NCBI GenBank assembly: GCA_946481105.1
Contig: CAMLMM010000003.1
Coordinates: 1-58,808, forward strand
Length of the DNA stretch: 58,808 bases
Reading direction: 5' to 3'
From: an uncultured Alphaproteobacteria bacterium
Lineage (GTDB): Bacteria; Pseudomonadota; Alphaproteobacteria; Micavibrionales; Micavibrionaceae
Under the pieces are notes generated by a model. It worked only from the letters and a program-made list of their open reading frames with translations. It was not told the origin of the DNA and searched no databases. The position numbers and the translations under genes are program-made. Below are positions 26,683 through 35,225 of this stretch, one piece after another. Position 1 is the first letter of the stretch. Every line of letters begins with the position of its first letter.

Positions 26683-26708
26683 AAAAAAATCCCCCTGAAA
26701 CAGGGGGT
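26683..26708 (-). terminator. Intrinsic terminator of the 82-residue gene
   Basis: On the minus strand CCCCCTG / CAGGGGG forms a short-loop stem followed by a run of seven T. It lies between the small gene at 26760-27008 and purA, so purA needs its own promoter between about 26655 and 26690 or depends on read-through. Confidence 0.85.
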
Positions 26709-26759
26709 GAATTACAACGAAACTGTTTTAGTCAGATTGGCAAAGAAAGTATAGGGTTT

Positions 26760-27008
26760 TTACGCTACATTCTGCAGACGGCGAATGCGCATCCGTAAAA
26801 TAGTTTCCAGCTTGCGGGCATCGTCTTCGGTGGCCTGCGGCCAGATAGCATGCAGTGTATTGCGATAAGCATGGGGACGATGCGCCATTAAATGATCGAA
26901 AAGCGCCATTTTACGAGCGGTATCAAGGCGGGAAAACGCAGCCATAATGTCAAACTCAGAAATTGTGTGAGTATTTACTGCGGTATTCACTGACGCATAA
27001 GTGTTCAT
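26760..27008 (-). CDS. Small hypothetical protein
   Basis: 82 residues, cytoplasmic. The first 20 residues are rich in T, N and V; residues 22-80 look helical with many basic residues (KMALFDHLMAHRPHAYR, RKLETILRMRIRRLQ). An own terminator follows and a good AGGAGAAG ribosome binding site precedes it. An exact TTAA-N7-TTAA site lies 71 bases upstream. Family unknown; a small regulatory or nucleic-acid-binding role is possible from the charge only. Confidence 0.65.
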   Translation of the reverse strand: MNTYASVNTAVNTHTISEFDIMAAFSRLDTARKMALFDHLMAHRPHAYRNTLHAIWPQATEDDARKLETILRMRIRRLQNVA

Positions 27009-27078
27009 AATCTTCTCCTCTATTACCGGGGACCAGCCGGCAGAAAAACTATTAACAATTCGTAAACAGGAAGTATTG

Positions 27079-27093
27079 TTAATATATCCTTAA
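27079..27093 (+). promoter_or_regulatory. Candidate CtrA binding site (TTAA-N7-TTAA)
   Basis: TTAA (27079-27082), exactly seven bases, TTAA (27090-27093), the classical full CtrA box. It lies between the 82-residue gene and trmJ, which are divergent, and ctrA is encoded in this window. AT-rich context makes chance occurrence possible. Confidence 0.4.
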
Positions 27094-27168
27094 TTTTTTC
27101 CCATGTCAAATTATTATGAAAATAGTTAATTCTTTGAAATTTTCAGCTATTTATGGGAAGGTGCCGCC

Positions 27169-27951
27169 ATGACCGGAACCGACCGCCCCCAACTGGATGC
27201 CCAGATGAATGCTACGGCTAATACGCCACAGCCCGTAATAGTTCTCGTAAACCCACAAATGGGGGAAAATATCGGGGCTGCCGCCCGGGCTATGCTCAAT
27301 TGCGGCCTCTGCCACCTGCGGCTGGTCAATCCGCGTGACGGCTGGCCGAATGAACGGGCTGACGCCATGTCCTCTGGCGCCCTCGCCCTCATGCCGCCCG
27401 TACAAGTTTATGCGACACTGGCCGAAGCCGTGGCCGATTGCCATACGGTGTATGCCACGACGGCCCGCGCCCGCGATCTGGTGAAGCCCGTCATGATACC
27501 GCGCTTCGCGGCGGAAGACATGCACATTAATATTACCAACGGTCAAAAGGTCGCCCTCCTCTTTGGAGCCGAACGCGCCGGACTGTCCAATGAAGAACTC
27601 GAACAGGCGCATAACCTGATTACCATTCCACTGAACCCCGGATTTTCATCACTCAATTTGGGTCAATCGGTCCTGCTGATTGCCTATGAATGGTCGCAGC
27701 ATGTATTCAATGCTGACGCACTGTCCCTGCCCCTTGGTAAAAGTCAGCCAGCCACTGCGCAGGAATTCAATATTTTCTTCAACCGTCTTGATACTGAGCT
27801 GCAAAGCGCCGGTTTTTACCGTGTGGCCGAAATGAAAGAATATATTTCGCGCAATATCCGCTCGCTGTTTTCACGCGCGCAGCCGACTGATCAGGAAATC
27901 AGTACCCTGCACGGCATTGTCACATCCCTGCTCAATGGGAAAAGGACATAA
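27169..27951 (+). CDS. trmJ: tRNA (Cm32/Um32) methyltransferase TrmJ
   Basis: 260 residues. A SPOUT-class (trefoil knot) 2'-O-methyltransferase: N-terminal VLVNPQMGENIGAAARAMLNCGL, the ALLFGAERAGLSNEEL core and SLNLGQSVLLIAYEW near the knot (landmarks quoted in part). The additional C-terminal helical domain matches TrmJ, which methylates position 32 of tRNA. The start has GGAAGGTG upstream. A hypothetical gene follows after three bases. Confidence 0.9.
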   Translation: MTGTDRPQLDAQMNATANTPQPVIVLVNPQMGENIGAAARAMLNCGLCHLRLVNPRDGWPNERADAMSSGALALMPPVQVYATLAEAVADCHTVYATTARARDLVKPVMIPRFAAEDMHINITNGQKVALLFGAERAGLSNEELEQAHNLITIPLNPGFSSLNLGQSVLLIAYEWSQHVFNADALSLPLGKSQPATAQEFNIFFNRLDTELQSAGFYRVAEMKEYISRNIRSLFSRAQPTDQEISTLHGIVTSLLNGKRT

Positions 27952-27954
27952 GAA

Positions 27955-28614
27955 ATGGGGATGCTGCGTAAAACCTATAACAAATTGCGCGGTCTGAGCC
28001 ACGATTTCCGCCGGGCGGCCTTTGGCCCTACACTTCATGATGAACACGGTGAAAATCTGGTGCGTTCATTACCCAATCTTCATGATCCGCACATGCGTCA
28101 GTCCTACGGAATATTCTGGGCCGACTGTGTAGAGAAACCGCGGGGACTATATAGGCTAGCCCAGTTTATGGATGCCGCCGAAACATGGCTGGGTCATCAA
28201 TATCCCTCCCTCATGTCTTCTCGCATAGACGCGTTATCTTCAGTGACAACTGTTACATACCAGATACGTGCCCTGAGGCTTAGCTATGGTGCCTGGTTTG
28301 CCATGACAGAAAAAGAGCATAATGAGCTTGCCATTCTGACAAAAGGCACTCTGGCCCTTACATTGGTTGATATACTCCGCGCCAAAGTTGATGCCAATAA
28401 TATACTGGACCTGCGACAGAGCACCTTACCGGCAACTAACGCAAATTCACCGGAACAGGAACTGCTGATATTTTTACGTGAAGCCGTGGATGTCCTTTAC
28501 AGCTCACTCATTCTGCAGCTAAAAAAAGAGCGATTATTTTTCAATGGTAATCGGGTTGCCGACAACGCGCCGGATAACGTGCCGTCCCTGTCACGCCGTT
28601 CAGGCCCGCATTAA
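27955..28614 (+). CDS. Hypothetical cytoplasmic protein
   Basis: 219 residues, starting three bases past the trmJ stop, so probably co-transcribed. The N-terminus is basic (LRKTYNKLRGLSHDFRRAAFG). The body is mainly helical with three tryptophans and a leucine-rich C-terminal stretch (ALTLVDILRAKVD). No signal peptide or known motif. It overlaps by four bases the end of the convergent gene at 28611-28898. Family unknown. Confidence 0.7.
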   Translation: MGMLRKTYNKLRGLSHDFRRAAFGPTLHDEHGENLVRSLPNLHDPHMRQSYGIFWADCVEKPRGLYRLAQFMDAAETWLGHQYPSLMSSRIDALSSVTTVTYQIRALRLSYGAWFAMTEKEHNELAILTKGTLALTLVDILRAKVDANNILDLRQSTLPATNANSPEQELLIFLREAVDVLYSSLILQLKKERLFFNGNRVADNAPDNVPSLSRRSGPH

Positions 28615-28898
28615 GTTGTTACAGCTTCTGTTTCCTGCAATTGGGCAGCTACGCGCTCATCGCGTGTCCACGTGACATAGGCCTGCACCATGATACACAT
28701 GGTCAAAACGCTTGATACGGTAAAGCCATATTGATGGGATATAACCCCCAGCGTGAATGACGCCGCACAGGCAATCAGATTGCAGACAATGCCACGCTTG
28801 TCCTTGCGTCCCATTAAATAACCTGCCGTCACACCAAAAAACATGGTAATCCAGTCAAGTCCGTAACTATGCGTCAATGCAGCTAAAATTTCATTCAT
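28611..28898 (-). CDS. Small hypothetical membrane protein
   Basis: 95 residues with about three hydrophobic segments (residues 12-28, 37-55, 58-80). The short loop MGRKDKRG suggests a cytoplasmic side between the first two. The end is charged (TRDERVAAQLQETE). No family recognised. It is convergent with the trmJ operon and overlaps its last gene at the 3' end. Confidence 0.65.
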   Translation of the reverse strand: MNEILAALTHSYGLDWITMFFGVTAGYLMGRKDKRGIVCNLIACAASFTLGVISHQYGFTVSSVLTMCIMVQAYVTWTRDERVAAQLQETEAVTT

Positions 28899-28988
28899 GG
28901 CAAACCCCTGTATTTTCTTGCCCCTATTCTAACGCGGCAAGATTGAAGGCCTGTTAAAAATGCCTAAAATTCAAACATTTCCTTTTAT

Positions 28989-29149
28989 CCTCTCCCCTTG
29001 TGGGAGAGGGATGCGAAGGCTTACGAACAAGGTGAGTTAGCCAAAGCTGGGTGAGGGGTTAAAAATATTTGAATAATACCCCTCACCCTACCTGCGCTAT
29101 AAGCCTTCGGCTTAAGCTGCGGTATCCCTCTCCCGCAAGGGGCGAGGGT
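28989..29149. repeat. Two inverted copies of the CTCTCCC/GGTGAGG repeat
   Basis: The left copy (28989-29060) and the right copy (29077-29149) are imperfect inverted repeats of each other, each about 72 bases, separated by about 16 AT-rich bases. Each contains CTCTCCC, GGGAGAGGG and a GGGTGAGGGG end. Related copies are at 29998-30062, 40968-41050 and 41267-41329. Such repeats occur widely in proteobacteria; their role is unclear. Confidence 0.75.
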
Positions 29150-29159
29150 AAAAATCTGA

Positions 29160-29192
29160 TAAAAAAAAAGCCGCAGCGAACTGCGGCTTTTT
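29160..29192 (-). terminator. rpsD terminator (works in both directions)
   Basis: The stem AAGCCGCAG / CTGCGGCTT is flanked by an A run on one side and T run on the other, 21 bases past the rpsD stop. Confidence 0.9.
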
Positions 29193-29212
29193 GAATTGTC
29201 TGCCGTAAAAAA

Positions 29213-29830
29213 CTAACGGCTGTAGAATTCCACGACCAAATTTGGTTCCATGTGTACTGGGTACGGAACGTCTTCCAGTTTCGGTACGCGAACGAACGTG
29301 GCTTTGAAACCGCTTTCGTCAACAGCGACGTACTCAGGAACATCACGCTCGGCGGACTCGCGTGCGCCCATGATGATGGCGAGTGTACGGGATTTCTCAC
29401 GCACTTCGATGACGTCGCCTTCTTTACACTGATACGAAGGAATGTTCACGCGTTTGCCGTTCACTTTGAAGTGACCATGGCTCACGAGCTGACGGGTGGC
29501 GAACACGGTTGGTGCCCACTTGGCGCGGTATACAACCGCATCCAGACGGCGCTCCAGCTGGCCGATCAGGTGCTGGGACGAGTCACCGGTCAGACGGATG
29601 GCTTCGTAGTAATATTTGCGGAATTGTTTTTCGCCGATGCCGCCGTAATAGCCTTTCAGCTTTTGCTTGGCGCGCAGCTGCAGACCATAATCGGTTGGCT
29701 TGCCGCGGTTGGCACCATGCATACCTGGGCCGGTTTGACGATCGTTATAAGGTGATTTTGCGCGACCCCAGAGGTTACAGCCCAAACGGCGGTCGATTTT
29801 GTGCTTACTTTCAAGACGCTTTCCAGCCAT
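29213..29830 (-). CDS. rpsD: 30S ribosomal protein S4
   Basis: 205 residues, the usual S4 length. A primary 16S rRNA-binding protein that nucleates small-subunit assembly. The N-terminus [22 protein letters not shown] and the S4 domain (about residues 97-160: [26 protein letters not shown], in part) are typical. It is monocistronic, with its own strong promoter at 29943-29970 and terminator. The 100-base leader contains two small hairpins that could serve S4 autoregulation. Confidence 0.96.
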   Translation of the reverse strand: MAGKRLESKHKIDRRLGCNLWGRAKSPYNDRQTGPGMHGANRGKPTDYGLQLRAKQKLKGYYGGIGEKQFRKYYYEAIRLTGDSSQHLIGQLERRLDAVVYRAKWAPTVFATRQLVSHGHFKVNGKRVNIPSYQCKEGDVIEVREKSRTLAIIMGARESAERDVPEYVAVDESGFKATFVRVPKLEDVPYPVHMEPNLVVEFYSR

Positions 29831-29942
29831 CTTTTCTACTCCATTTTTCTCGTTGTTGTCCCGATTTCCAACTGGATTGAAGTCCGGGCCAAGGCCCTTA
29901 CATCAACGCTCACCACAGGTGATGCTTCTCAGGAATGGCGGC

Positions 29943-29970
29943 AATATAAGGATTCTGACCCGTTTGTCAA
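29943..29970 (-). promoter_or_regulatory. Strong sigma-70-like promoter of rpsD
   Basis: On the minus strand: TTGACA (29965-29970), a 16-base spacer, TATATT (29943-29948). Transcription would start near 29936, giving a leader of about 105 bases. Confidence 0.75.
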
Positions 29971-29997
29971 ACAAAACTGTCAAAACAGCTCATTTCC

Positions 29998-30062
29998 TTC
30001 CCCTCTCCCTATTCGCTGCGCTCATTTCCCTCTCCCCCCGGGAGAGGGATTAAGGGTGAGGG
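29998..30062. repeat. CTCTCCC/GGTGAGG repeat, single copy
   Basis: Contains two CTCTCCC blocks, a GGGAGAGGG block that pairs with them and the terminal GGGTGAGGGA, as in the copies at 28989-29149 and near 41 kb. Confidence 0.65.
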
Positions 30063-30079
30063 AATTTCTTTGGATAATT

Positions 30080-30103
30080 AATGAGAACGACTTGCAATCT
30101 CAG
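30080..30103 (+). promoter_or_regulatory. Possible Fur-like operator before the bfd-like gene
   Basis: The stretch begins AATGAGAACGA and has CTCA near its other end, resembling degenerate Fur-box halves around TTGCAA. Bfd-type genes are commonly iron-regulated. The match is weak and based on inspection only. Confidence 0.25.
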
Positions 30104-30166
30104 TTAAGAACGGTTATTAACAAGCCCTAACCCGGATAAACGCGGGCAATAGAGGGAAAAATACCA

Positions 30167-30376
30167 ATGATCATCTGCGTATGCCGTCAAATATCTGAAA
30201 GTCATGTTGAGCAACACTTTGCCAACGCACCAGAGATGCGTCGCGACTGGATCGCCATCAGCACCGACATTTCAGGAAAAGCGCCTATCTGCAATAACGG
30301 ACAAGGATGCTGTCAGGAATACGGTCAGGGTCTCGTTGATCTACTAACGGACGCGCCCGCAGCTACCCCTGCGTAA
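30167..30376 (+). CDS. Bfd-like [2Fe-2S] ferredoxin
   Basis: 69 residues. The N-terminal MIICVCRQISESHV with Cys4 and Cys6 matches bacterioferritin-associated ferredoxin, which reduces iron in bacterioferritin for release. The second cysteine pair is unusual: cysteines at 42, 48 and 49 (ICNNGQGCC) instead of a CxxC. The C-terminus ends in an alanine/proline tail. It overlaps by 14 bases the end of the convergent gene at 30363. Assignment by pattern; moderate certainty. Confidence 0.65.
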   Translation: MIICVCRQISESHVEQHFANAPEMRRDWIAISTDISGKAPICNNGQGCCQEYGQGLVDLLTDAPAATPA

Positions 30377-30686
30377 ACGTAATTCCCGTCGCTTTTTCAA
30401 TCGCGTCTTTCGCGCCGTGACCGAGCATCTCGAATAACGGCACATCCACCCGCACCGGGTGTTTCGATACAATGTGAAATCCGACCATCGTCACGCTGCG
30501 GCCTGTGTTACTGATCGCCGCCTTCTCACCAAAACGACGACGCGCCGCCATCACATCTGCACGATAGGCCTTCTTGATCTCTGGCACTTCATGCAGCATC
30601 GCCACTTTAAAATCATGCGCCAGTAAAACTTCCATCGCACGGGCGGCGGAAATGGTCGATGTCTGTTTTTTGTAATCGTTACCCAT
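30363..30686 (-). CDS. Hypothetical protein co-encoded with rlmN
   Basis: 107 residues with no signal peptide. Basic central segment (KKAYRADVMAARRRFGEK) followed by a beta-like stretch (SVTMVGFHIVSKHPVRVDVPLFEMLG). The ATG overlaps the rlmN stop as TGATG, so it is translationally coupled to rlmN. Family not recognised. Confidence 0.7.
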   Translation of the reverse strand: MGNDYKKQTSTISAARAMEVLLAHDFKVAMLHEVPEIKKAYRADVMAARRRFGEKAAISNTGRSVTMVGFHIVSKHPVRVDVPLFEMLGHGAKDAIEKATGITFTQG

Positions 30687-31813
30687 CAGGCCTCGGCCCG
30701 TTTCTGCCGCTGACTCGCGGATTTCAATTGACCGCAGGCGGCCAGAATATCACGTCCGCGCGGACGGCGGATCGGCGCGTCATAGCCGGATTGTTCGAGG
30801 ATACGCGCAAAAGCTTCGATACGCGGCATAGGGGAGCAAGTGTACCCACTGCCCTCCCACCCGTTGAACGGAATAAGGTTGATCTTGCACGGAATATTGA
30901 TCAGCAGCCGCGCCATCGCCCGCGCCTGTTCATCACTATCATTCACGCCATCAAGCATCACATACTCGAACGTCACACGACGCATCGGCGACAGGCCGGG
31001 ATAATTGCGCACAGCCTCCAGCAACACATCCAGCGGATATTTATTATTGATCGGCATGATGGATGAACGAAGCTCATCATCCGGCGCATGCAGTGAAATT
31101 GCCAGGTTCACGCCCAGTTCTTCACCACATTGCACGATCTGCGGCACGACGCCCGAGGTCGACAAGGTGATATGACGCTTGGAAATGCCCAGCCCGTCCT
31201 GATCCATGCAAATACGCAGCGCCTTCGCCACGTTCTGATAATTATACAGCGGTTCGCCCATGCCCATCATCACGATATTGGTCAGGTCGCGCCCTTCCTT
31301 CTCACCGGCGGACGGCCATTCATTCAATTTGTCTTTGGCAAACATCACCTGTTGCAGAATTTCATGCGGGCCGAGGTTACGCACCAACGGCTGCGTCCCC
31401 GTGTGACAAAATTTACAGGTCAATGTGCATCCCACCTGCGACGACACACAGAGCGTTCCACGTTGCGGGGTCGGAATAAATACCATCTCGACCTGCTGCC
31501 CGTCCGTCATGGCCAGCAGCCATTTAATCGTCCCGTCTTCGGATTTCTGTTCGGTCACCAGTGACGGGCGGTCAATCGCGTAATGCTCTTTGAGGATGGC
31601 ACGTAAATCTTTCGGGAGATTGGCCATCGCGTCGAAATCGGTCACGCCGCGCTGGTACACCCAGTTCCAGATTTGCTTCGATCGGAAATTCGGCAATTTA
31701 TGCTCGGCCAGGACTGCCTGCATTTCTTCGAGACTCAACCCGACAAGCTGAATCCGTCCCTCCGCGTCTTTGCGCGGGGCGGCAAATTTCTCGGCATGGG
31801 ATGAAACGCTCAT
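30686..31813 (-). CDS. rlmN: 23S rRNA/tRNA adenine-C2 methyltransferase RlmN
   Basis: 375 residues from the ATG at 31813; upstream in-frame codons extend into AT-rich non-coding sequence. A radical-SAM enzyme that methylates A2503 of 23S rRNA and A37 of some tRNAs. The iron-sulfur motif [11 protein letters not shown] (CxxxCxxC) is present, preceded by [12 protein letters not shown], and the GMGEPLYNY motif follows. A further conserved cysteine occurs near the C-terminus (GYTCSPMPR region, then AACGQL). A 107-residue gene follows in the operon. Confidence 0.95.
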   Translation of the reverse strand: MSVSSHAEKFAAPRKDAEGRIQLVGLSLEEMQAVLAEHKLPNFRSKQIWNWVYQRGVTDFDAMANLPKDLRAILKEHYAIDRPSLVTEQKSEDGTIKWLLAMTDGQQVEMVFIPTPQRGTLCVSSQVGCTLTCKFCHTGTQPLVRNLGPHEILQQVMFAKDKLNEWPSAGEKEGRDLTNIVMMGMGEPLYNYQNVAKALRICMDQDGLGISKRHITLSTSGVVPQIVQCGEELGVNLAISLHAPDDELRSSIMPINNKYPLDVLLEAVRNYPGLSPMRRVTFEYVMLDGVNDSDEQARAMARLLINIPCKINLIPFNGWEGSGYTCSPMPRIEAFARILEQSGYDAPIRRPRGRDILAACGQLKSASQRQKRAEA

Positions 31814-31968
31814 TTTTCTTATACTTATATATGTGTTGCAATCTGTGGGACTGATACCGCATTTCCCCAAATATAACAAGTTTTTAGATGACATAACTAT
31901 AAAATAACTTGCATGGCATGCTTATTGCTTATTCCACAATGGATTCATAGCTTTTGGAGTATTTTGCC

Positions 31969-32502
31969 TTGTCCAGCGTCAACGGAACGACCACAACCTC
32001 CCTCGCCAGCATCCTGAATGCCGCGACCGATGCCCAGAGCAACAAAACATCCACGACGCTCGCCTCCGCCCTGTCATCCAAATCATCCTCGACCACAACT
32101 ACATCCACGGATAAAGGCATCACCGATACCATCACGCTCAGCGATGCGGCCAAAGCCCTGCTCAACGCCTCTACAAAAAAGAATTACGGTTACACACTGA
32201 CCAAAGCGCAACAGGACCAGATAAAGACCGTCCTTGATAAATATAAGAATGCCGAACTCACCAATGCGAATTACACCAAAATTCAGGCCGACCTAAAAAA
32301 GCTGAAACTCGATACCGCGACACTCGCCATCAAGGACCGCGCATCGAGTTTCAGCCCTATGCGCAGCTTCCTCGCTATCCTGCGCGGCAAAACACCGGAG
32401 CAACTGGGTACGGAATCGACAGCCGCCCAGCAAACCAAAAAGAAACTATTTGAAGCCCAGCTGGTTAACGACTGGAAGGCCCTTGCTGCTACCACGACTT
32501 AA
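31969..32502 (+). CDS. Hypothetical protein, Ser/Thr-rich N-terminus
   Basis: 177 residues from a TTG at 31969, chosen because GGAG lies nine bases upstream; an earlier in-frame TTG at 31954 overlaps that site. The first 55 residues are extremely rich in S and T. Then come the stretches ITDTITLSDAAKALLNAS and KAQQDQIKTVLDKYKNAEL, which look helical. The short motif ITLSDAAK recalls flagellar and rod-associated secreted proteins, but this is only a resemblance. No signal peptide. A weak hairpin (32542-32564) follows. Confidence 0.6.
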   Translation: MSSVNGTTTTSLASILNAATDAQSNKTSTTLASALSSKSSSTTTTSTDKGITDTITLSDAAKALLNASTKKNYGYTLTKAQQDQIKTVLDKYKNAELTNANYTKIQADLKKLKLDTATLAIKDRASSFSPMRSFLAILRGKTPEQLGTESTAAQQTKKKLFEAQLVNDWKALAATTT

Positions 32503-32537
32503 CTTTCAAATACATTCCTTACTTATGACATCTGTAT

Positions 32538-32572
32538 AAAAGGCGGTTTTCAGGGAACTCCGCCCCATTTTG
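32538..32572 (+). terminator. Possible terminator after 31969-32502
   Basis: GGCGG (32542-32546) pairs with CCGCC (32560-32564), preceded by AAAA and followed by CATTTTG. The T tract is short, so the call is weak. Confidence 0.35.
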
Positions 32573-32769
32573 CTTGTTAATAGGTTGTATAGGCAGCTTA
32601 TTTTGACATTTTAACGAGGGGTAAGCACTTGAAATGATTAAAACTCCATCCACACATGACGGTCGTAAATATCAACGCCCAATTTTCTTTGATGATCGAT
32701 GTAACTTTTTCCGCTCTGCCGCGAATACATCTTCATAGACACTAACGAAGAAACAAAGAGGCTCACATT

Positions 32770-33663
32770 ATGGCATATTTAGACGATCAAAGCACCCAGC
32801 GCGCAAACCTCGACTATATCCGCCAGACAATGAGTGAGCCTCTGCTGGAGCGCGAACACGAATTTGAACTGGCCCGCGCCTGGCGCGAAAAAGGTGATCA
32901 ACGTGCCCTGCACGAACTGGTGAAATCATACACACGTCTCGTTGTTGCGGTTGCCGCGAAATTCAAAAATTACGGCCTGCCGATGGGCGACCTGATTCAG
33001 GAAGGTAATATCGGCCTGATGCAGGCGGCCAATCGTTTCGAGGCCGACCGCGATGTGCGTTTCTCTACCTATGCGACATGGTGGATACGCGCCTCGATAC
33101 AGGATTACGTGCTGCGTAACTGGTCCATTGTACGGACCGGGACGACATCGGCGCAGAAATCGCTGTTCTTTAATATGCGCCGCCTGCGTGCCAAGATTGA
33201 GGGCGCGGCAACCGAACGTGGTTTGACCACTGAGGGGCGCGAGAAAATTGCCAAGACGCTCGGCGTCCGTATGCAGGATGTTGAGGAAATGGAAGGCCGC
33301 ATGAGCGGCGGTGACCAGTCTCTGAACGCGACCATCTCGGATGATGGGGAAGAAGAGTACCAGTCGCTGCTCGTGGATACGCGCCCGAACCCCGAAGACG
33401 TTGTCATCGGGATGAAGGATGCGCAGGCCCGTTCCAAATGGCTGAATGATGCCCTGAAAACACTCAGTGAGCGTGAACAGAATATCATTCGCGAACGTCA
33501 CCTGGGTTATGAGACGGTAACTCTCGAAGACCTGGGCAAGAAATTGGGTGTAAGTAAAGAGCGTGTGCGTCAACTCGAAGCGCGCGCGATTGAAAAGCTC
33601 CGCACGTCACTTACCGCGCGTGTCGGACACCGTACAGCGGATCTTTTCCCCGACGCCGCTTAG
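32770..33663 (+). CDS. rpoH: Heat-shock sigma factor RpoH
   Basis: 297 residues. Sigma-70 family: region 2 with DLIQEGNIGLMQAANRFE and VRFSTYATWWIRASIQDYVL, the RpoH-specific box QKSLFFNMRRL near residue 132, and region 4.2 with LEDLGKKLGVSKERVRQLEARA. It directs RNA polymerase to heat-shock promoters. The ribosome binding site AAAGAGG precedes the ATG. The 267-base upstream gap has a CTTGAAA at 32628 that might be part of a heat-shock-type promoter, but no good -10 is seen. Confidence 0.95.
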   Translation: MAYLDDQSTQRANLDYIRQTMSEPLLEREHEFELARAWREKGDQRALHELVKSYTRLVVAVAAKFKNYGLPMGDLIQEGNIGLMQAANRFEADRDVRFSTYATWWIRASIQDYVLRNWSIVRTGTTSAQKSLFFNMRRLRAKIEGAATERGLTTEGREKIAKTLGVRMQDVEEMEGRMSGGDQSLNATISDDGEEEYQSLLVDTRPNPEDVVIGMKDAQARSKWLNDALKTLSEREQNIIRERHLGYETVTLEDLGKKLGVSKERVRQLEARAIEKLRTSLTARVGHRTADLFPDAA

Positions 33664-33716
33664 TAAGGTGACCCTCTCGCTTGAGGGATAGTTTCAGATA
33701 GTTTTTCCCCCGACTG

Positions 33717-33751
33717 CCGGATTGAGTTTATCTCAATCCGGTGATTTTTTT
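33717..33751 (+). terminator. Intrinsic terminator of rpoH
   Basis: A perfect 10-base stem CCGGATTGAG / CTCAATCCGG with a five-base loop, followed by TGA and seven T. Confidence 0.92.
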
Positions 33752-33755
33752 GTAG

Positions 33756-35225
33756 CTACCGGATTATCTTATACATCCGGCCCGGCACGATTTTGCCGTC
33801 ACTGGCATTAAGCGCCATAAAATAATCTTCCGGATTATCGATGTTCATTTTTTGCGCCATGGTTGCGAGCGTATCCCCCGACTTTGCTGTCACCAACCCG
33901 ATCTGGTACGGACGGATACTGCGTTCTTCATCCGCCGTCATCGGGCGAAAACTATAGGTCGTGCGTTTCATCTCCTCGACCATCTGCGGTGATGCATGCT
34001 TCGGTATAACCATCTGCAACCGGACGAACTGGCGCGGGGAATACGCAATCGCAACCAGGCGCACTTCAACTGGCTGGTTTTTGATGGTGCCGTCAATCGA
34101 CAATGTCGCGGCGTCCATACCGTTGATATTGATGCGTTCCGGCTGGCCGCTATACTGCCCCTTTAACCAGGTACCGCTGATATAATCCGCCGGATTGTCG
34201 AGCAAACTTGGACGGTTATTCATGTCGAACAATATGATGCCGCCATCCTTGCCTTTGGCCACGACATGCGATGGAGCATTATCGACATGATACCCCTGCG
34301 GAAATTTCAGCGTGAACCCCAGCTCCGGGTGATAGAACCGCAATCCGCGCAAAAATCCCTGGCTGGCGCTGTCGCCAAAGGTCATCCCGTTAATGGCTTT
34401 CAGATACGGCGCAGCGGCAACCACATTAGCTGAACTAGGTGGATATGTTGCAGCTTCGGCCCGCGCCTCGGCCACGCGCAGCCCCGTGTCGGGGTGCGAT
34501 GAAAAATAGCTGGGCGCTGCCTGTTGTTTATCCTGTAAACGCGCTTCGGTGTTTTTATACTGCCCCATATGCGCAAGGAAACGCGCCATGCCGTCCCGGT
34601 CATACCCGGCGCGGTTCAGGTAACGTATGCCCAACTGGTCCGCCTGTGATTCCTGACTGCGGGAATAAGAACTCAGATATAAATTCGCACCAAGACCGAC
34701 CGCCTGATTGAGCGCAGGCGATTTGACCACCGCCGCCAGAATACCGGCCCCCAACTGTGTCAGCATCCCCTCGGAAAAACGCGCAGCCTGATGACGCGCC
34801 GTAACATGACCGATTTCATGGCCCAGCACCCCCGCCAGCTCCGCTTCGTCATTCGCGAGCGCCAGCGTCCCGCGCGTGACATATATATACCCGCCCGGCA
34901 ACGCGAATGCGTTTACCACGGGTGAATCGAGAATAGTGAATTTATACGTGACGTCGGTACGTTCGGTGTCTTTCGCCAGACGCTGGCCGATATCGTTCAC
35001 ATAGTCCTGCAACGCTGCGTTTTTATACACGCCGCCATACTGGGCAATAATCTTTTCATGTTCAGCGGCGCCGATGGCGGCTTCCTGCGTCGCGGGCATC
35101 AGGGCGGTAAACTGCTGTTCCCCCGTGGCCGGGTTGGTGCTGCACCCGGATAAAAGCACCAAGGCTGTTATCCCCGTAAAAACTGACTTGAAAAGAACCT
35201 GTTTTTCCACGATGCTCGACCCCAT
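33756..35225 (-). CDS. M48 family metalloprotease lipoprotein
   Basis: 489 residues from the ATG at 35225. The N-terminal hydrophobic segment ends in LLSGC, a lipobox with Cys28, so the protein is membrane-anchored in the periplasm. The zinc protease motif HEIGH is at 136-140, with the third ligand likely in SQESQADQLG further on. The C-terminal end (KSGDTLATMAQKMNI and PGRMYKIIR) looks LysM-like. This is the layout of BepA/YfgC-type envelope quality-control proteases. A GTG at 35210 is a possible alternative start. The ATG overlaps head-on with the divergent gene's ATG. Confidence 0.9.
   Translation of the reverse strand: MGSSIVEKQVLFKSVFTGITALVLLSGCSTNPATGEQQFTALMPATQEAAIGAAEHEKIIAQYGGVYKNAALQDYVNDIGQRLAKDTERTDVTYKFTILDSPVVNAFALPGGYIYVTRGTLALANDEAELAGVLGHEIGHVTARHQAARFSEGMLTQLGAGILAAVVKSPALNQAVGLGANLYLSSYSRSQESQADQLGIRYLNRAGYDRDGMARFLAHMGQYKNTEARLQDKQQAAPSYFSSHPDTGLRVAEARAEAATYPPSSANVVAAAPYLKAINGMTFGDSASQGFLRGLRFYHPELGFTLKFPQGYHVDNAPSHVVAKGKDGGIILFDMNNRPSLLDNPADYISGTWLKGQYSGQPERININGMDAATLSIDGTIKNQPVEVRLVAIAYSPRQFVRLQMVIPKHASPQMVEEMKRTTYSFRPMTADEERSIRPYQIGLVTAKSGDTLATMAQKMNIDNPEDYFMALNASDGKIVPGRMYKIIR

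Larger units (their letters stand above)
28899..29212. other. 314-base gap filled by repeats and a terminator
   Basis: No gene. It holds a pair of inverted CTCTCCC-type repeat copies (28989-29149) and the rpsD terminator (29160-29192). The first 80 bases are AT-rich and contain the promoter of the membrane protein at 28611-28898. Confidence 0.7.
29831..30166. other. 336-base gap: rpsD leader and promoter, repeat, bfd promoter region
   Basis: No gene. From left to right: the rpsD leader with hairpins GGGCC/GGCCC (29886-29897) and TCACC/GGTGA (29910-29922), the rpsD promoter, a CTCTCCC-type repeat (29998-30062) and a possible Fur-like operator (30080-30103) before the bfd-like gene. Confidence 0.7.

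Noticed and set aside
32628..32657. CTTGAAA followed by a CCAT-like sequence as a heat-shock promoter of rpoH
   Set aside because: Spacing and -10 match are poor; mentioned only as a possibility under rpoH.
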